Source: Prevotella aff. ruminicola Tc2-24 (lineage in GTDB: Bacteria > Bacteroidota > Bacteroidia > Bacteroidales > Bacteroidaceae). Taken from it: a DNA stretch of 64,000 nt. Below the pieces are notes generated by a model that worked only from the letters and a program-made list of their open reading frames with translations, searched no databases and was not told the DNA's origin. Made by a program: the position numbers and the translations under genes. Location of the stretch: assembly GCF_900110895.1 (NCBI RefSeq), contig NZ_FOIQ01000002.1, positions 416,353 to 480,352 on the forward strand, given 5' to 3'. Position 1 is the stretch's first letter; every line of letters begins with the position of its first letter. Below are positions 44,008 to 52,703 of the stretch, one piece after another.

Positions 44008-44233
44008 AAAGTCGGAGTCGTGGATAGATAAAAATAGCTATTTGAATATGTATGCTGGAGATAAATCAACTGCATGGAAAACCTCTCAAAGATTTGTGCA
44101 ACAAAGAATAAAAGCTCCTAGGTTTTACATGTATCATACTCCTACTCAAACTTTGGTGAATTACGATAAAAATAGAATAAAGTCAAGAAAAAAAAGTGGG
44201 AAATGGGAAATTGCAGTTCTAGAAATAAAGTGA
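43925..44233 (+). pseudogene. Orphan toxin C-terminal fragment (junction plus tail)
   Basis: An open frame of 102 codons with only TTG as possible start, so it reads as a displaced 3' piece rather than a whole gene. It begins with the junction EDAVNDPTYNGAFNFNDGVS, followed by an unrelated lysine- and arginine-rich tail (SWIDKNSYLNMYAGDKSTAW; QQRIKAPRFYMYH). Its stop overlaps the next lipoprotein gene by 31 nt, as toxin tails often overlap their immunity genes. The tail may be a small toxin domain of unknown type. Confidence 0.6.
43955..43989 (+). repeat. Duplicated 35-nt toxin-junction sequence, copy 2
   Basis: Same sequence as 43219-43253 with two differences. Here the reading frame continues past it into the toxin-like tail. 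Confidence 0.75.
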
Positions 44234-45111
44234 TTATTATTAGTTTGATATTGATTCTCCTTATTGGATGTAAGGAGGCCAAAGAGTCGTATCCTTGTTC
44301 TAATGGAGTAGAAACAGTTCTTTCCGATTACATAGGCAGGCATCCAAAAGATAGTATTTTGTTCTTGCAATTCTATAAGGTAGAAAATCGGACGTTCTTG
44401 AATGTCCAACATTATTCTTTTTATCCCTCTATAGAGCTTGTAGATGGTGGATTCTTCTACAAGGATAAACTTGTAACATTTTGTTTACTTGATAAACGCA
44501 TTATGAGTGATAGCTTGATTTATCCGGCATTAGCGAGTGATAAGACTATCCTAAATTATTATAAATCTTGGGATGAAGCTAATGTTGAGTATGATGGAAA
44601 TCCGGACAGTGAAACATATCTTGTTAAATCACGGGACAAAATTGTTAAAGCAAAAGAGATAGACTTTGAATTTAAAGAAAAGGTTTCTGATACCACCGGT
44701 ATCAGGAATAGAGAGTTAAACGATATAATAAATAAGCGACTCAACAATCATTATGTAACAATAACGGCTATTCGCTTTGCAAGTTTTGAATATAATGACT
44801 ATTTTATGGTAAGCGAAGCCAACGTTTATACAAGAAAGAATTTAAGTGGTTGCTTAAGAAGAAATGGACGTATAATCACGTTTTATGGTGTTGAGAATCT
44901 TAATAATAAAGAATTAGTGAATAAGATGTTGATACAAAAGAGTCTCTCGTTGTTGGATAACTACAAAGAACTATCAAACGATTGGTTCAATAGGGAATCA
45001 GGTGAAGGAGACATTTATAAGATTTTGCCACGAGGAAATGTTGAAAAGGTCTCTATTGACGAATTGTCTGAGACGGAATGCTCCTTACTATATGAAGCGT
45101 TGGGACTATAA
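44203..45111 (+). CDS. Immunity-like hypothetical lipoprotein
   Basis: A 302-residue lipoprotein (LILILLIGCKEAKE) with an AT-rich gene. No family motif is recognised. Its start lies inside the last 31 nt of the toxin-tail fragment, the arrangement expected for the cognate immunity gene of an orphan toxin module. The protein is larger than many immunity proteins. A Rhs-core fragment begins 19 nt after the stop codon. Confidence 0.6.
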   Translation: MGNCSSRNKVIIISLILILLIGCKEAKESYPCSNGVETVLSDYIGRHPKDSILFLQFYKVENRTFLNVQHYSFYPSIELVDGGFFYKDKLVTFCLLDKRIMSDSLIYPALASDKTILNYYKSWDEANVEYDGNPDSETYLVKSRDKIVKAKEIDFEFKEKVSDTTGIRNRELNDIINKRLNNHYVTITAIRFASFEYNDYFMVSEANVYTRKNLSGCLRRNGRIITFYGVENLNNKELVNKMLIQKSLSLLDNYKELSNDWFNRESGEGDIYKILPRGNVEKVSIDELSETECSLLYEALGL

Positions 45112-45130
45112 TAATTATATTAAACGGTAA

Positions 45131-45412
45131 TGCGGTAACATGATATATGAGAATAACGTATTGAAGCAGATCCTGATTGATGGCGGCTATATCACCTTCA
45201 ACGGCAGTACGCCCGTATACCATTATTATCTGCAGGACCATCAGGGTAACAACCGTGTGGTGTGCAATGCCTCTGGCACGGTTGAGCAGGTGAACCACTA
45301 CTATCCCTTCGGTGCTCTGTACGGTCAGAGCACGAACGGTGACTTGGAATATATTTGTCAACTCCCAGAAGGGCATTATGAAGTGCAGAATGGACAAATT
45401 GTAAGAAAATGA
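45131..45412 (+). pseudogene. Rhs-core fragment with short swapped C-terminus
   Basis: From 45131 the frame reads CGNMIYENNVLKQILIDGGY and then YHYYLQDHQGNNRVV and VNHYYPFGALYGQS. These are hallmarks of the end of Rhs/YD-repeat core domains. A TAA sits directly before it (45128-45130), and an ATG at 45140 gives a 90-residue frame. After STNGD the normal Rhs continuation (NGKELD...WYDYGAR) is missing and is replaced by 21 unrelated residues. This is a remnant of a large toxin gene. Its stop overlaps the next ATG as ATGA. Confidence 0.8.
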
Positions 45413-45870
45413 AAAGAATATCGCTAATTTTATTAGTATTATTTATAGTAGTCGTGCATATTCACCTTAATATGTTCACAGTAGAGAATGTCGCGAATCC
45501 TTCATTTTGGGTCGCTCTTGTATTAGAAAGTCCACCGTTTGATGGAGGAGGGTGGAGAATACTAAGTGATATATTGATTTTGGGTATTCTATGTATAGTG
45601 ACAACTTTTTTTGCTGCACTAATTCTGAAGTGGAAAAAATACAAAGTCTGGCTCTTGTCGTATATCATATGTGGTTTAGTATATCTGCTGTTAAGACATT
45701 TTAGTGATATTTCTAAAGAATATGCTATTAGTCAGATATATGATCATATCTATGGGTATGGAGGCGCATTTGAGAAGTGCTTTGTATATACGATAACTCA
45801 GATAGTATATATCGTTACTTATATGCTTATTAGTAAACGCAGAATAATTCTGCCATTAGCAAAAAAATAA
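45409..45870 (+). CDS. Small multi-pass membrane protein, immunity-like
   Basis: A 153-residue protein with about four hydrophobic helices (ISLILLVLFIVVVHIHL; ILILGILCIVTTFFAALIL; WLLSYIICGLVYLLL; a fourth near the C-terminus). The start overlaps the stop of the Rhs fragment as ATGA, so the two were once translated together. Membrane immunity proteins of this size are usual for toxins acting at the inner membrane. The gene is AT-rich. No family is recognised. Confidence 0.6.
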   Translation: MKRISLILLVLFIVVVHIHLNMFTVENVANPSFWVALVLESPPFDGGGWRILSDILILGILCIVTTFFAALILKWKKYKVWLLSYIICGLVYLLLRHFSDISKEYAISQIYDHIYGYGGAFEKCFVYTITQIVYIVTYMLISKRRIILPLAKK

Positions 45871-45880
45871 TATGCATTGA

Positions 45881-45976
45881 TGGTTATGGTTCTATGACTA
45901 TGGACAGATATGTGGACAGATACACATTGATAACGATATATCAGGGCAATATGATCCCTAACTATTAGGAAAAAAC
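45881..45976 (+). pseudogene. Possible second degenerate Rhs-core remnant
   Basis: One frame reads WFYDYG and, after about 15 unrelated codons, GQYDP-stop-LLGK. The Rhs core end is normally WYDYGARQYDPLLGR. The pieces fit an interrupted and mutated copy of that motif, but the match is short and could be chance. Confidence 0.3.
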
Positions 45977-46030
45977 ATTTATGAAGCTACGAACCAGTTA
46001 TAAAACCGTTAATAAAAAGGAGACTCTGCA

Positions 46031-46588
46031 ATGAAGTTAAAACTCTGTATTTCTATATTCATGTTATTGGTTATGGTCTCTTGTGTATGTTATAAATATA
46101 GAGATAGCCATTACCCGCTGAACCCTAAAGATAGAGAGCAGTGCTTTTTTGTTGTGGATACAATAGACATAGAGGATCCAATTGTGGTGAAAGAAAAGGG
46201 TGAGAATTTTATAGTCTCTAGATCCGTATTGGAGAAAAATGATAAAAGGATAAGTAATATTTTTCGAGAAGCAGATGTTTATATTGCGGGCTTCTATGAA
46301 TTTAACTTCTATAATTTTCTATCAAAAAGAGATCTCCCACGTTATCTTTCTAAGATGTCTTTCTATTCTGAGACAGAAGATATAAATATAAACGGCAGAT
46401 CATGCATGAAATTCAAGTCTTCAAATGTGTCCTTTATACTGTGTTTGATAAATGCGAATTACTATAATAATGTGATGGCAAACTCTTGTGATGATTGGTA
46501 TATGATAAAGAATCGAGAATATAAAAACACCTATTATAGAATTGTATTCCCAATTCTAAAGTCTCCTGTGAAGACAAAGAAGACATAG
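46031..46588 (+). CDS. Immunity-like hypothetical lipoprotein
   Basis: A 185-residue lipoprotein (LLVMVSCVCYKYRD) from an AT-rich gene with an AAGGAG ribosome-binding site. The body (YIAGFYEFNFYNFLSK; SNVSFILCLINANYYN) shows no motif I know. It is the last gene of the AT-rich accessory stretch and follows the Rhs remnants, so it is probably another immunity gene left behind when its toxin was replaced. That function is an inference. Confidence 0.6.
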   Translation: MKLKLCISIFMLLVMVSCVCYKYRDSHYPLNPKDREQCFFVVDTIDIEDPIVVKEKGENFIVSRSVLEKNDKRISNIFREADVYIAGFYEFNFYNFLSKRDLPRYLSKMSFYSETEDININGRSCMKFKSSNVSFILCLINANYYNNVMANSCDDWYMIKNREYKNTYYRIVFPILKSPVKTKKT

Positions 46589-46789
46589 ATTATCAATAAA
46601 TATAGAATGATCATTTATATGGATAACGAAATAGCAGGTGTAGTCAATAACAGACCGCTTGGCTATCCGTTTGTCATGAAAAAGTGCCTAAAAAAGTGCT
46701 CGTCTGGAGTTGCGAACTAGAAAAACCAAGGGGGACTTTTATGCCTTTTTTGGCCTGTTTGGCGTAGAGATGGGGGCGACTTTGGATAG

Positions 46790-46955
46790 GGATGGCTTCT
46801 TACGGTTAAAGAGATAGTCTCCATGGCTGTAAGGAATGGCACCTACGAGTGAAGGAGATAATCTCTTATAGGGTATAGGGATTATCTCTTTCGCTCGTGA
46901 CCCCTATCTCCACGACTCATAGGGCCTATCTCTTTAAAGGAAAGATGCCGCCCCT
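46790..46955. repeat. Long imperfect inverted repeat (palindrome)
   Basis: The two arms meet near 46873. The best-matched parts are GGTTAAAGAGATAG (46804) against CTATCTCTTTAA (about 46926), and GAGTGAAGGAGATAATCTC against GATTATCTCTTTCGCTC. Arms are about 70-80 nt with scattered mismatches. It could fold into a long hairpin as RNA or a cruciform as DNA. Confidence 0.7.
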
Positions 46956-47786
46956 TTTGCGCGTCGACTTAAACCGCTTATTATCAGACAAATACGAAAA
47001 CCGCTCAAAACTAGCGTGTATGGGGCTCACTCTCACGTTCCTGACCTACACGCGAGTTATGAGAGGGCTGTCGTAAAAATATATCGCAAGGCAGCGATCT
47101 CGCTTTTTACCTGCGAGACGCAAGAATGGCCGTCTTTGATGCAGGGTTGCACCCTGCCATCTGTTCTCTTTCTTCGGCGCGAAGAAAAGAACCAAAAGAA
47201 GCATCCACCCCCACTAAATCTCCCCCTATATGGGGAGACTTAACCGCTCCTCCTGTCGCTCTTACATTAAGGTACGCTCAGACCATCAAAGGTCTGGCGT
47301 GATCTTTTCTCGGCTGCGCTTCGATGTTTTGGTGGGCTCGGGGATCGTCCCAAAGTCTAACAAAGATAAAATAGTGTAAAATAATACAAACACAACAAGC
47401 AAGACGATGGATATTTGTTTTATTCTTACTATATTTGTAAGCGAATCTGAAGCAATAAGTATTGAAATAATAAACCATAAAATAAGAGGCATTAAGCCTT
47501 GCGTATATCTTACAATGAGTAGACTTCATCGCATATACTACTGTGCTGTTTCCCAGCGTGTCATCAGGCTGCGGACAGGTCAACCTGTCCTGGATGGCTG
47601 TGGCCTGCTTTAAAGGAATCGTGCACATAACGATAATCATCTCTAGAAAAAACATGAAAAACATTTCGGGTTAGTAATTTGAAAGTTTCATGGGGCGGGT
47701 TCTTGATCGATATTTTCCAAGAATCTGTCCCCGTGATTCTGAAAAAGAAAAGTCCGTTATGATGCGGATAATTCAAGAAAAAGTGG

Positions 47787-47794
47787 TACCTTTG
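47787..47794 (+). promoter_or_regulatory. -7 promoter element of the barrel-lipoprotein gene
   Basis: TACCTTTG 20 nt before the ATG at 47815 fits TAnnTTTG. Confidence 0.6.
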
Positions 47795-47814
47795 TACTTG
47801 TCAACCATCAAAGA

Positions 47815-48813
47815 ATGAATAAAGAAATTATGAAGAAACTGTCGTTATTGTTTGTACTGGTGGCTGTAATGCTGGCCAGTTGTTCGCCCAAGGTGACCGT
47901 GAACCTGATAGAGTCGTTGCCTGCGCGGCAGGTCGACTCGGTGATCGTGTATGAACAGAATGAGCCACTACCTGCCGGGGCGCGTAAGATCGGTACGGTG
48001 AAGGCGACGGATCCTGGTTTTACTCCCACGGAAAACTGTATGTACAGCAATATGCTCTCCTTGGCTGTGAGGAAGACGGCGGAGTGTGGTGGCAATGCCC
48101 TGCATGTGGATGAGCACCGCCTGCCAAACATCTGGACGTCCACCTGCCATCGTGTCTACGGTACGATGTATGTCGTGCCCGACAGTGCGGTGACCATCGA
48201 CACCTATACGGCCTTACAGAAGGCGGAGATGGACAACGATGTCGAACTGGTGGAATTCATGCGTGAACAGAATCGCCGCCGTGAGCGTTCCAGGGCTAAT
48301 CCGAAGAACGTCTTGAGGGTAGATCTGGGCTATGGTGATATCAGTTCGCGCTTTGTGGTCGATGGTGACGAGTACGAGCACAAGGGCGGCTTCACGGTGA
48401 ATGCCGGCTATATGCATTACTGGGGCTGGTTTGGTGTCGGTGCCGAGGTGATGAACTACAGTACGACGTTTGATGACCTCTATCATCTGAACCTGTTCTA
48501 TGTAGGTCCTAGTCTGGGCTTGAGCTTTAAGAGTGGAGAAAGATGGCGCTGGGACTACAACCTTGGCGTGGGCTATGGCGTGTATAAGGAGTCGTTGTCT
48601 GGTTACAGCATCTACTCTTACACTGAGAAGCATGCCACGATGAAGTGTGATATGGGTGTTGAGTATATGCTATCCAAGAACGTGGGACTGGGCGTAAGAG
48701 TCAATTTTATGTCGATGCGCCTGAACAAGCCCGAGGGCTTCGAATTGAAGAAAGACGAGTTCTATGGTATCCAGCGCGCGGATTTCATCGGCGGCCTTCG
48801 TGTGTACTTCTGA
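47815..48813 (+). CDS. Lipoprotein with C-terminal outer-membrane beta-barrel domain
   Basis: A 332-residue protein (327 if the ATG at 47830 is used) with lipobox VMLASCSPKV. The first 130 residues include AECGGNALHVDEHRLP, like small surface lipoproteins. From about residue 165 the chain is alternating strands (VLRVDLGYGDIS; FTVNAGYMHYWGWFGVGAEVM) ending FIGGLRVYF, as in 8-stranded OmpA/OmpX-like barrels. It probably sits in the outer membrane. No link to its neighbours is apparent. A weak hairpin (AGCCT/AGGCT near 48860) follows. Confidence 0.75.
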   Translation: MNKEIMKKLSLLFVLVAVMLASCSPKVTVNLIESLPARQVDSVIVYEQNEPLPAGARKIGTVKATDPGFTPTENCMYSNMLSLAVRKTAECGGNALHVDEHRLPNIWTSTCHRVYGTMYVVPDSAVTIDTYTALQKAEMDNDVELVEFMREQNRRRERSRANPKNVLRVDLGYGDISSRFVVDGDEYEHKGGFTVNAGYMHYWGWFGVGAEVMNYSTTFDDLYHLNLFYVGPSLGLSFKSGERWRWDYNLGVGYGVYKESLSGYSIYSYTEKHATMKCDMGVEYMLSKNVGLGVRVNFMSMRLNKPEGFELKKDEFYGIQRADFIGGLRVYF

Positions 48814-48959
48814 TGGGGCGTGGCTTGTTAAAGGCCACCCTTTTGTGATATATTCCAGCCTCCTCGCAGGCTCCGGCTTTTTCTTTTGTTTCAAAACCTT
48901 TACTGTTTGTTACATTTCTGCTTTTCTGAGATTTGTCAACTATTTGTCAACTCAAAGAT

Positions 48960-48990
48960 TTTGCCGTTACCAATTGAACGCCTATCTTTG
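48960..48990 (+). promoter_or_regulatory. Promoter of the GG-leader peptide locus
   Basis: TTTG (48960-48963), 19-nt spacer and TATCTTTG (48983-48990) make a full consensus promoter. The leader to the peptide ATG is about 105 nt. Two TTTGTCAAC direct repeats lie just upstream, near 48932-48951. Confidence 0.8.
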
Positions 48991-49102
48991 CTCCAACGAA
49001 AGTCGAGTGTAATTGTGTTGACAATATTATATTCAGACCTTGACAACTTACAGTGAGAAGCAATGCCGGAAGCTTTAAGAAGGCAATCAAATAATTAAAA
49101 AC

Positions 49103-49255
49103 ATGAAACAGTTATCAATGAACGAACTGAGAACTATTGCAGGCGGTCAAAATACTCCCGCAGGTAATGCTGTTGCTAATGCAAACCAGAATGGTGCACA
49201 ATGGACAGATGAGCAATGGGATGCTTGGGCAGACTATTTTGAAAAGTGCTGTTAG
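49103..49255 (+). CDS. Double-glycine-leader peptide precursor (candidate RiPP/bacteriocin)
   Basis: A 50-residue frame. The leader MKQLSMNELRTIAGG ends in Gly-Gly and matches the Bacteroidales GG-leader natural-product precursors, whose leaders look like MKxLxxxELxxIxGG. The 35-residue core is rich in Asn, Ala, Gln and Trp (three Trp) and ends FEKCC. The next genes encode a GLPGLI protein and a TonB-receptor-like protein, a usual neighbourhood for such precursors. No C39 peptidase/ABC exporter or radical SAM enzyme is in the window, so processing would need genes elsewhere. Confidence 0.8.
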   Translation: MKQLSMNELRTIAGGQNTPAGNAVANANQNGAQWTDEQWDAWADYFEKCC

Positions 49256-49348
49256 TCTTACATGAGGGCATGCATTTGCATGCCCTCTAACAGGTATACG
49301 GGAGGACTTTGCTCTATATGTAAAAATGTTTTAATGGTATTTTGTGGT

Positions 49349-50119
49349 ATGAAGAGATGTTATTTGCTGGTTATTGTATGCACGGTCATTTCCGGTGTAT
49401 TTGCACAAAACAGAACTATAGAACCGGCCATTCTCGAGGTATGTTATGAGTCATGGGAAGAGGCGCATGATGATGCCTACATTCTAAGAGTGGGGAAAAC
49501 GACTAATCAGTTTTTTAGTGTTTATCGAAATAGAACGGATAGTCTGCTGAACACAAATGAAACAACGCTTAATATGGTATGGCAGGAGTTTCAGGAGACA
49601 GATGACAAGAGTGCAGACAGGAGCAAACGGCTAAAGTCAAGCACCATAAACAGGGAACTGTTATACCAAGACCTCACAACGGGCAAGTTGTCTTTATATA
49701 GCAACTATGCCAGTGCCTATAATACCTACGAGGAGGATATTCCAACGCAAGAATGGACTATTGACACAGACTCCACGATGACCATCCTGGGTATGGAGTG
49801 CCACTATGCAAAAACCAAGTTCCGTGGGAGAGAGTGGAAAGTATGGTTTACGGAAGAGATTCCCGTTAGCCTTGGCCCGTGGAAGTTAAACGGATTACCA
49901 GGACTGATTCTGAAGGCTACAGCGGATGATGATTTCATCAAGCTCACAGCTGTCAGCGTCAAGACAGAAGGCATCGATCCTGTCACCTTCTATAATTGGG
50001 GAAAGAACAACTATTATAAAATGACCAGAGAAAAGTTCCTGAAGTACAAGAATCGTCCAAGAACTATTCCGTATTCAGATAAAGTAATTTCAGCAAAACC
50101 ATACATTGAGTTAGAATGA
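49349..50119 (+). CDS. GLPGLI family protein
   Basis: A protein of about 256 residues from the ATG at 49349, which starts a signal peptide (MKRCYLLVIVCTVISGVFAQ). Earlier in-frame ATGs would add a non-signal extension. The family signature LNGLPGLILKA is present, after EEIPVSLGPWK and WTIDTDSTMTILGMECHYAKT. GLPGLI proteins are periplasmic or secreted Bacteroidetes proteins of unknown function found next to TonB receptors and GG-leader peptides. It lies between the peptide gene and the receptor-like gene (16-nt gap) in one transcription unit. Confidence 0.92.
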   Translation: MKRCYLLVIVCTVISGVFAQNRTIEPAILEVCYESWEEAHDDAYILRVGKTTNQFFSVYRNRTDSLLNTNETTLNMVWQEFQETDDKSADRSKRLKSSTINRELLYQDLTTGKLSLYSNYASAYNTYEEDIPTQEWTIDTDSTMTILGMECHYAKTKFRGREWKVWFTEEIPVSLGPWKLNGLPGLILKATADDDFIKLTAVSVKTEGIDPVTFYNWGKNNYYKMTREKFLKYKNRPRTIPYSDKVISAKPYIELE

Positions 50120-50135
50120 AGCCGAAGGAAAGGCA

Positions 50136-52703
50136 ATGAGGAGACACCTTATTATTTTAATATGCTGCTTCCTTCCGCTGATGGCGATGGCGCAGATGCG
50201 GATAACGGGAACTATCACCGATAAGAACGGTGATCCGCTGACAGGTGCCATCATTCAGGTGCGCAGCAATAACACGAACAAGATGATACGCTTCGACAAG
50301 ACTGACGCAAAAGGCTCGTTCACATTAGAAGTCACAGCCGACAGTTATCTGGAAGTGTCAATGCTCGGTTTTAAGAAGCAGCGCATCAACAACCCTACTG
50401 CAACAAAGAAGTTTCTGCGTATCGTCATGCAGGAAGAGGCTATCGCCTTGAAGGAAGTCACCGTCAAGGCCAGCAAAGTGCGTCTGCGGGGTGATACCAT
50501 CACATATAACATTGCCACATTCGCCGACCAGAACGATCGTAGCATCGGTGATGTGCTGGCTCATATTCCAGGCTTCGAGGTAAACAAGCAAAATGGGGAG
50601 ATCAAGTATGAGGGTAAACCCATCAGCAAATTCTATATTGAAGGACTCGACATGCTTGGCAGTAAGTATGGTGTGGCCACCAACTCTCTGCCACAGGTGG
50701 ATATCGGCACGGTAGAGGTGATGAGAAATCATCAACCTGTCCGTGTGCTGGAGGACTTTACCTTCACCGACGATGCGGCCGTCAATATCCGTATGAAGGA
50801 GGGCGCGAAGAGCCACTGGGTGACTTCGTACAATGGTGGGGCTGGCATCAGTCATAACACAGGCTTGTGGAAACTGGAGGGACTCGCTCTGCGCCTGAAA
50901 TCCAATTTCCAGACGATGTTCACCTATAAGACCAATAACACCGGTTTAAACATCAATAAGGAAACGACCAATCTGTTTTTCCTCGACGACTTTGACGGTT
51001 TGAACGACTACATTAGTCTGGCTTCACCGCGTACGACAAGTCTCTCTGAAAACCGCACGTTGTTCAATCGTAGCCATGCCGTGACTGCCAATGCCATGAA
51101 ACGCCTTAATGACTCAGCACAAATCAATGTCCAGTTTATCTACAATAACTATCGGGAGTCGGCACAGGGTGAACGGCAGACAGAGTATTTCCTACCAGAT
51201 GGCAACAAGGTGATCAACACCCGCAAGGATTTTCTGCGGAAAGACAACGAACTTTATGCGTTGGTGAAATATGAACATAATTCCGAACGCCAGTATCTGA
51301 AGAATTCCCTGTCGGCCGATCTCCTGTGGAGTCGGCAATGGTTAGACGAACGAGGTTCATACGACTACTATCAATATGCACGTAAGCCAGAATATGACAT
51401 CAAGGATAATCTCTATATCGTCCGTAAATACAATCAGAGCCTTGTCTCCTTCTATTCTAATAACCGCATCATCAGCCGGCCGCAATCACTGACCGTCAGT
51501 CCGCTCCTCCAGCATATCAGTCAGCAACTGTACAATACAGATACCTATGCCATGGGAGCCACTAAAATAGGTGTTTTCAATCTCTCGCTGAAAGCAGGGG
51601 TAAATGCCGAACATCACCGGCTGGAGTCTGATCTGTCGGGCATATCTGACACTATCGGATTATTATCCGACGATGTCCGCTTCTCTTTGGTACGACTCTA
51701 TGTTGAACCGAAGATAACCTACAAGACTCGTGACATACAGATAGACTTAAGTCCCACAACGGAGTATCTCTATGAGAAATATAGTGAGGACAAAGGGCAT
51801 CATCAGATGCTCTTCTCTCCCGACCTGCGGGTTCAGTGGAAAGCCTCGCCACGCCTAAAACTCTCTTTAGGCGGTTCCTCCTTTCTGTCAAACCCCGACC
51901 CGACGCGATTCTATCATGCTCTGATCCTGCAGGACTACCAATATGTCAACCAGGGATGGACGGGGTATCGTCATGAGCACACATGGTCTATTCGCAGCAA
52001 TATCACTTATAGCGATGCGTTAAAAGCCATGCACTCGTACCTGACCATCTCACGTTCCTTCTCGACCTCGCCCTACACATCGACCCGAGAGTTCTTGGAC
52101 AACTATATCATTCTTTCCGCAACAGAACAGGAGGCGAAGTCCGACGCATGGCAGGTCACTCTGATAGCCAGCAAAGGTCTCAACTTCTGGAACGGTGTTA
52201 CCAGCCTGCGAGTCATCTATACCAACAACGACGCCTCGATGCTACAGCGTGCGTCACAGGGAGTAAACGATCGCTTGACAGAGTTTAATAGTCAGATGCT
52301 CAACGCCCGTGCCGGCCTTGATTTCTCATTCTGGAAGGACATGCATCTGCGCTATGGTGTCACCCTTAGGCAGAACCGAATGAAGATGGAGCAATCGCCG
52401 GCCACTAACGTTCACAACTGGAAGCATGATATGACGCTGACTCTACCCTTAAAGCCAATAACCTTCGACATTACAGCCGAATACTACCATAATGAGATCA
52501 CACGAGACAGCTACAAGGACTTCTTCCTGGCCGACGCCAAGGTCGGTTATAAGTCTCGTCATGTCGACCTCTCTCTCTCGCTCACAAACATATTTAATCG
52601 CACGGTCTATTCTTATGTCACCGTCAGCGACCTGATCAGTAGTTCGTCTGTTAACCACATCCGTGGACGAGAATTGCTACTTACATTTTATTATATGTTG
52701 TAA
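50136..52703 (+). CDS. TonB-receptor-like outer-membrane protein with carboxypeptidase-like domain
   Basis: An 855-residue protein with a signal peptide (CCFLPLMAMAQ). A carboxypeptidase-regulatory-like domain covers about residues 22-105 (ITGTITDKNGDPLTGAIIQV), and a plug follows (DVLAHIPGFEVNKQNGEIKY; SKFYIEGLDMLGSKYG). A long barrel ends LLLTFYYML. The GLPGLI-plus-receptor order suggests it moves or senses the peptide. It is not SusC-like (no SusD, no DVVVVGYG). A 7-bp TTGTAAG/CTTACAA hairpin spans its stop codon. Confidence 0.88.
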   Translation: MRRHLIILICCFLPLMAMAQMRITGTITDKNGDPLTGAIIQVRSNNTNKMIRFDKTDAKGSFTLEVTADSYLEVSMLGFKKQRINNPTATKKFLRIVMQEEAIALKEVTVKASKVRLRGDTITYNIATFADQNDRSIGDVLAHIPGFEVNKQNGEIKYEGKPISKFYIEGLDMLGSKYGVATNSLPQVDIGTVEVMRNHQPVRVLEDFTFTDDAAVNIRMKEGAKSHWVTSYNGGAGISHNTGLWKLEGLALRLKSNFQTMFTYKTNNTGLNINKETTNLFFLDDFDGLNDYISLASPRTTSLSENRTLFNRSHAVTANAMKRLNDSAQINVQFIYNNYRESAQGERQTEYFLPDGNKVINTRKDFLRKDNELYALVKYEHNSERQYLKNSLSADLLWSRQWLDERGSYDYYQYARKPEYDIKDNLYIVRKYNQSLVSFYSNNRIISRPQSLTVSPLLQHISQQLYNTDTYAMGATKIGVFNLSLKAGVNAEHHRLESDLSGISDTIGLLSDDVRFSLVRLYVEPKITYKTRDIQIDLSPTTEYLYEKYSEDKGHHQMLFSPDLRVQWKASPRLKLSLGGSSFLSNPDPTRFYHALILQDYQYVNQGWTGYRHEHTWSIRSNITYSDALKAMHSYLTISRSFSTSPYTSTREFLDNYIILSATEQEAKSDAWQVTLIASKGLNFWNGVTSLRVIYTNNDASMLQRASQGVNDRLTEFNSQMLNARAGLDFSFWKDMHLRYGVTLRQNRMKMEQSPATNVHNWKHDMTLTLPLKPITFDITAEYYHNEITRDSYKDFFLADAKVGYKSRHVDLSLSLTNIFNRTVYSYVTVSDLISSSSVNHIRGRELLLTFYYML

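Larger units (their letters stand above)
46589..47814. other. 1.2-kb region without a convincing gene
   Basis: It holds a long imperfect palindrome (46790-46955) and a hypothetical minus-strand frame at 47286-47492 (68 residues, two hydrophobic helices, no homology seen). Between them lies GC-richer DNA near 47000-47340 with no consistent frame. The promoter of the next gene lies near the right end. The rest looks like decayed sequence of unknown origin. Confidence 0.6.

Noticed and set aside
47278..47664. 128-residue minus-strand frame
   Set aside because: No ribosome-binding site or motif, and a second overlapping frame (47286-47492) looks at least as good; neither is convincing enough for a gene call.
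49262..49348. N-terminal extension of the GLPGLI protein
   Set aside because: A Cys-rich stretch before a normal signal peptide; the ATG at 49349 is the better start.
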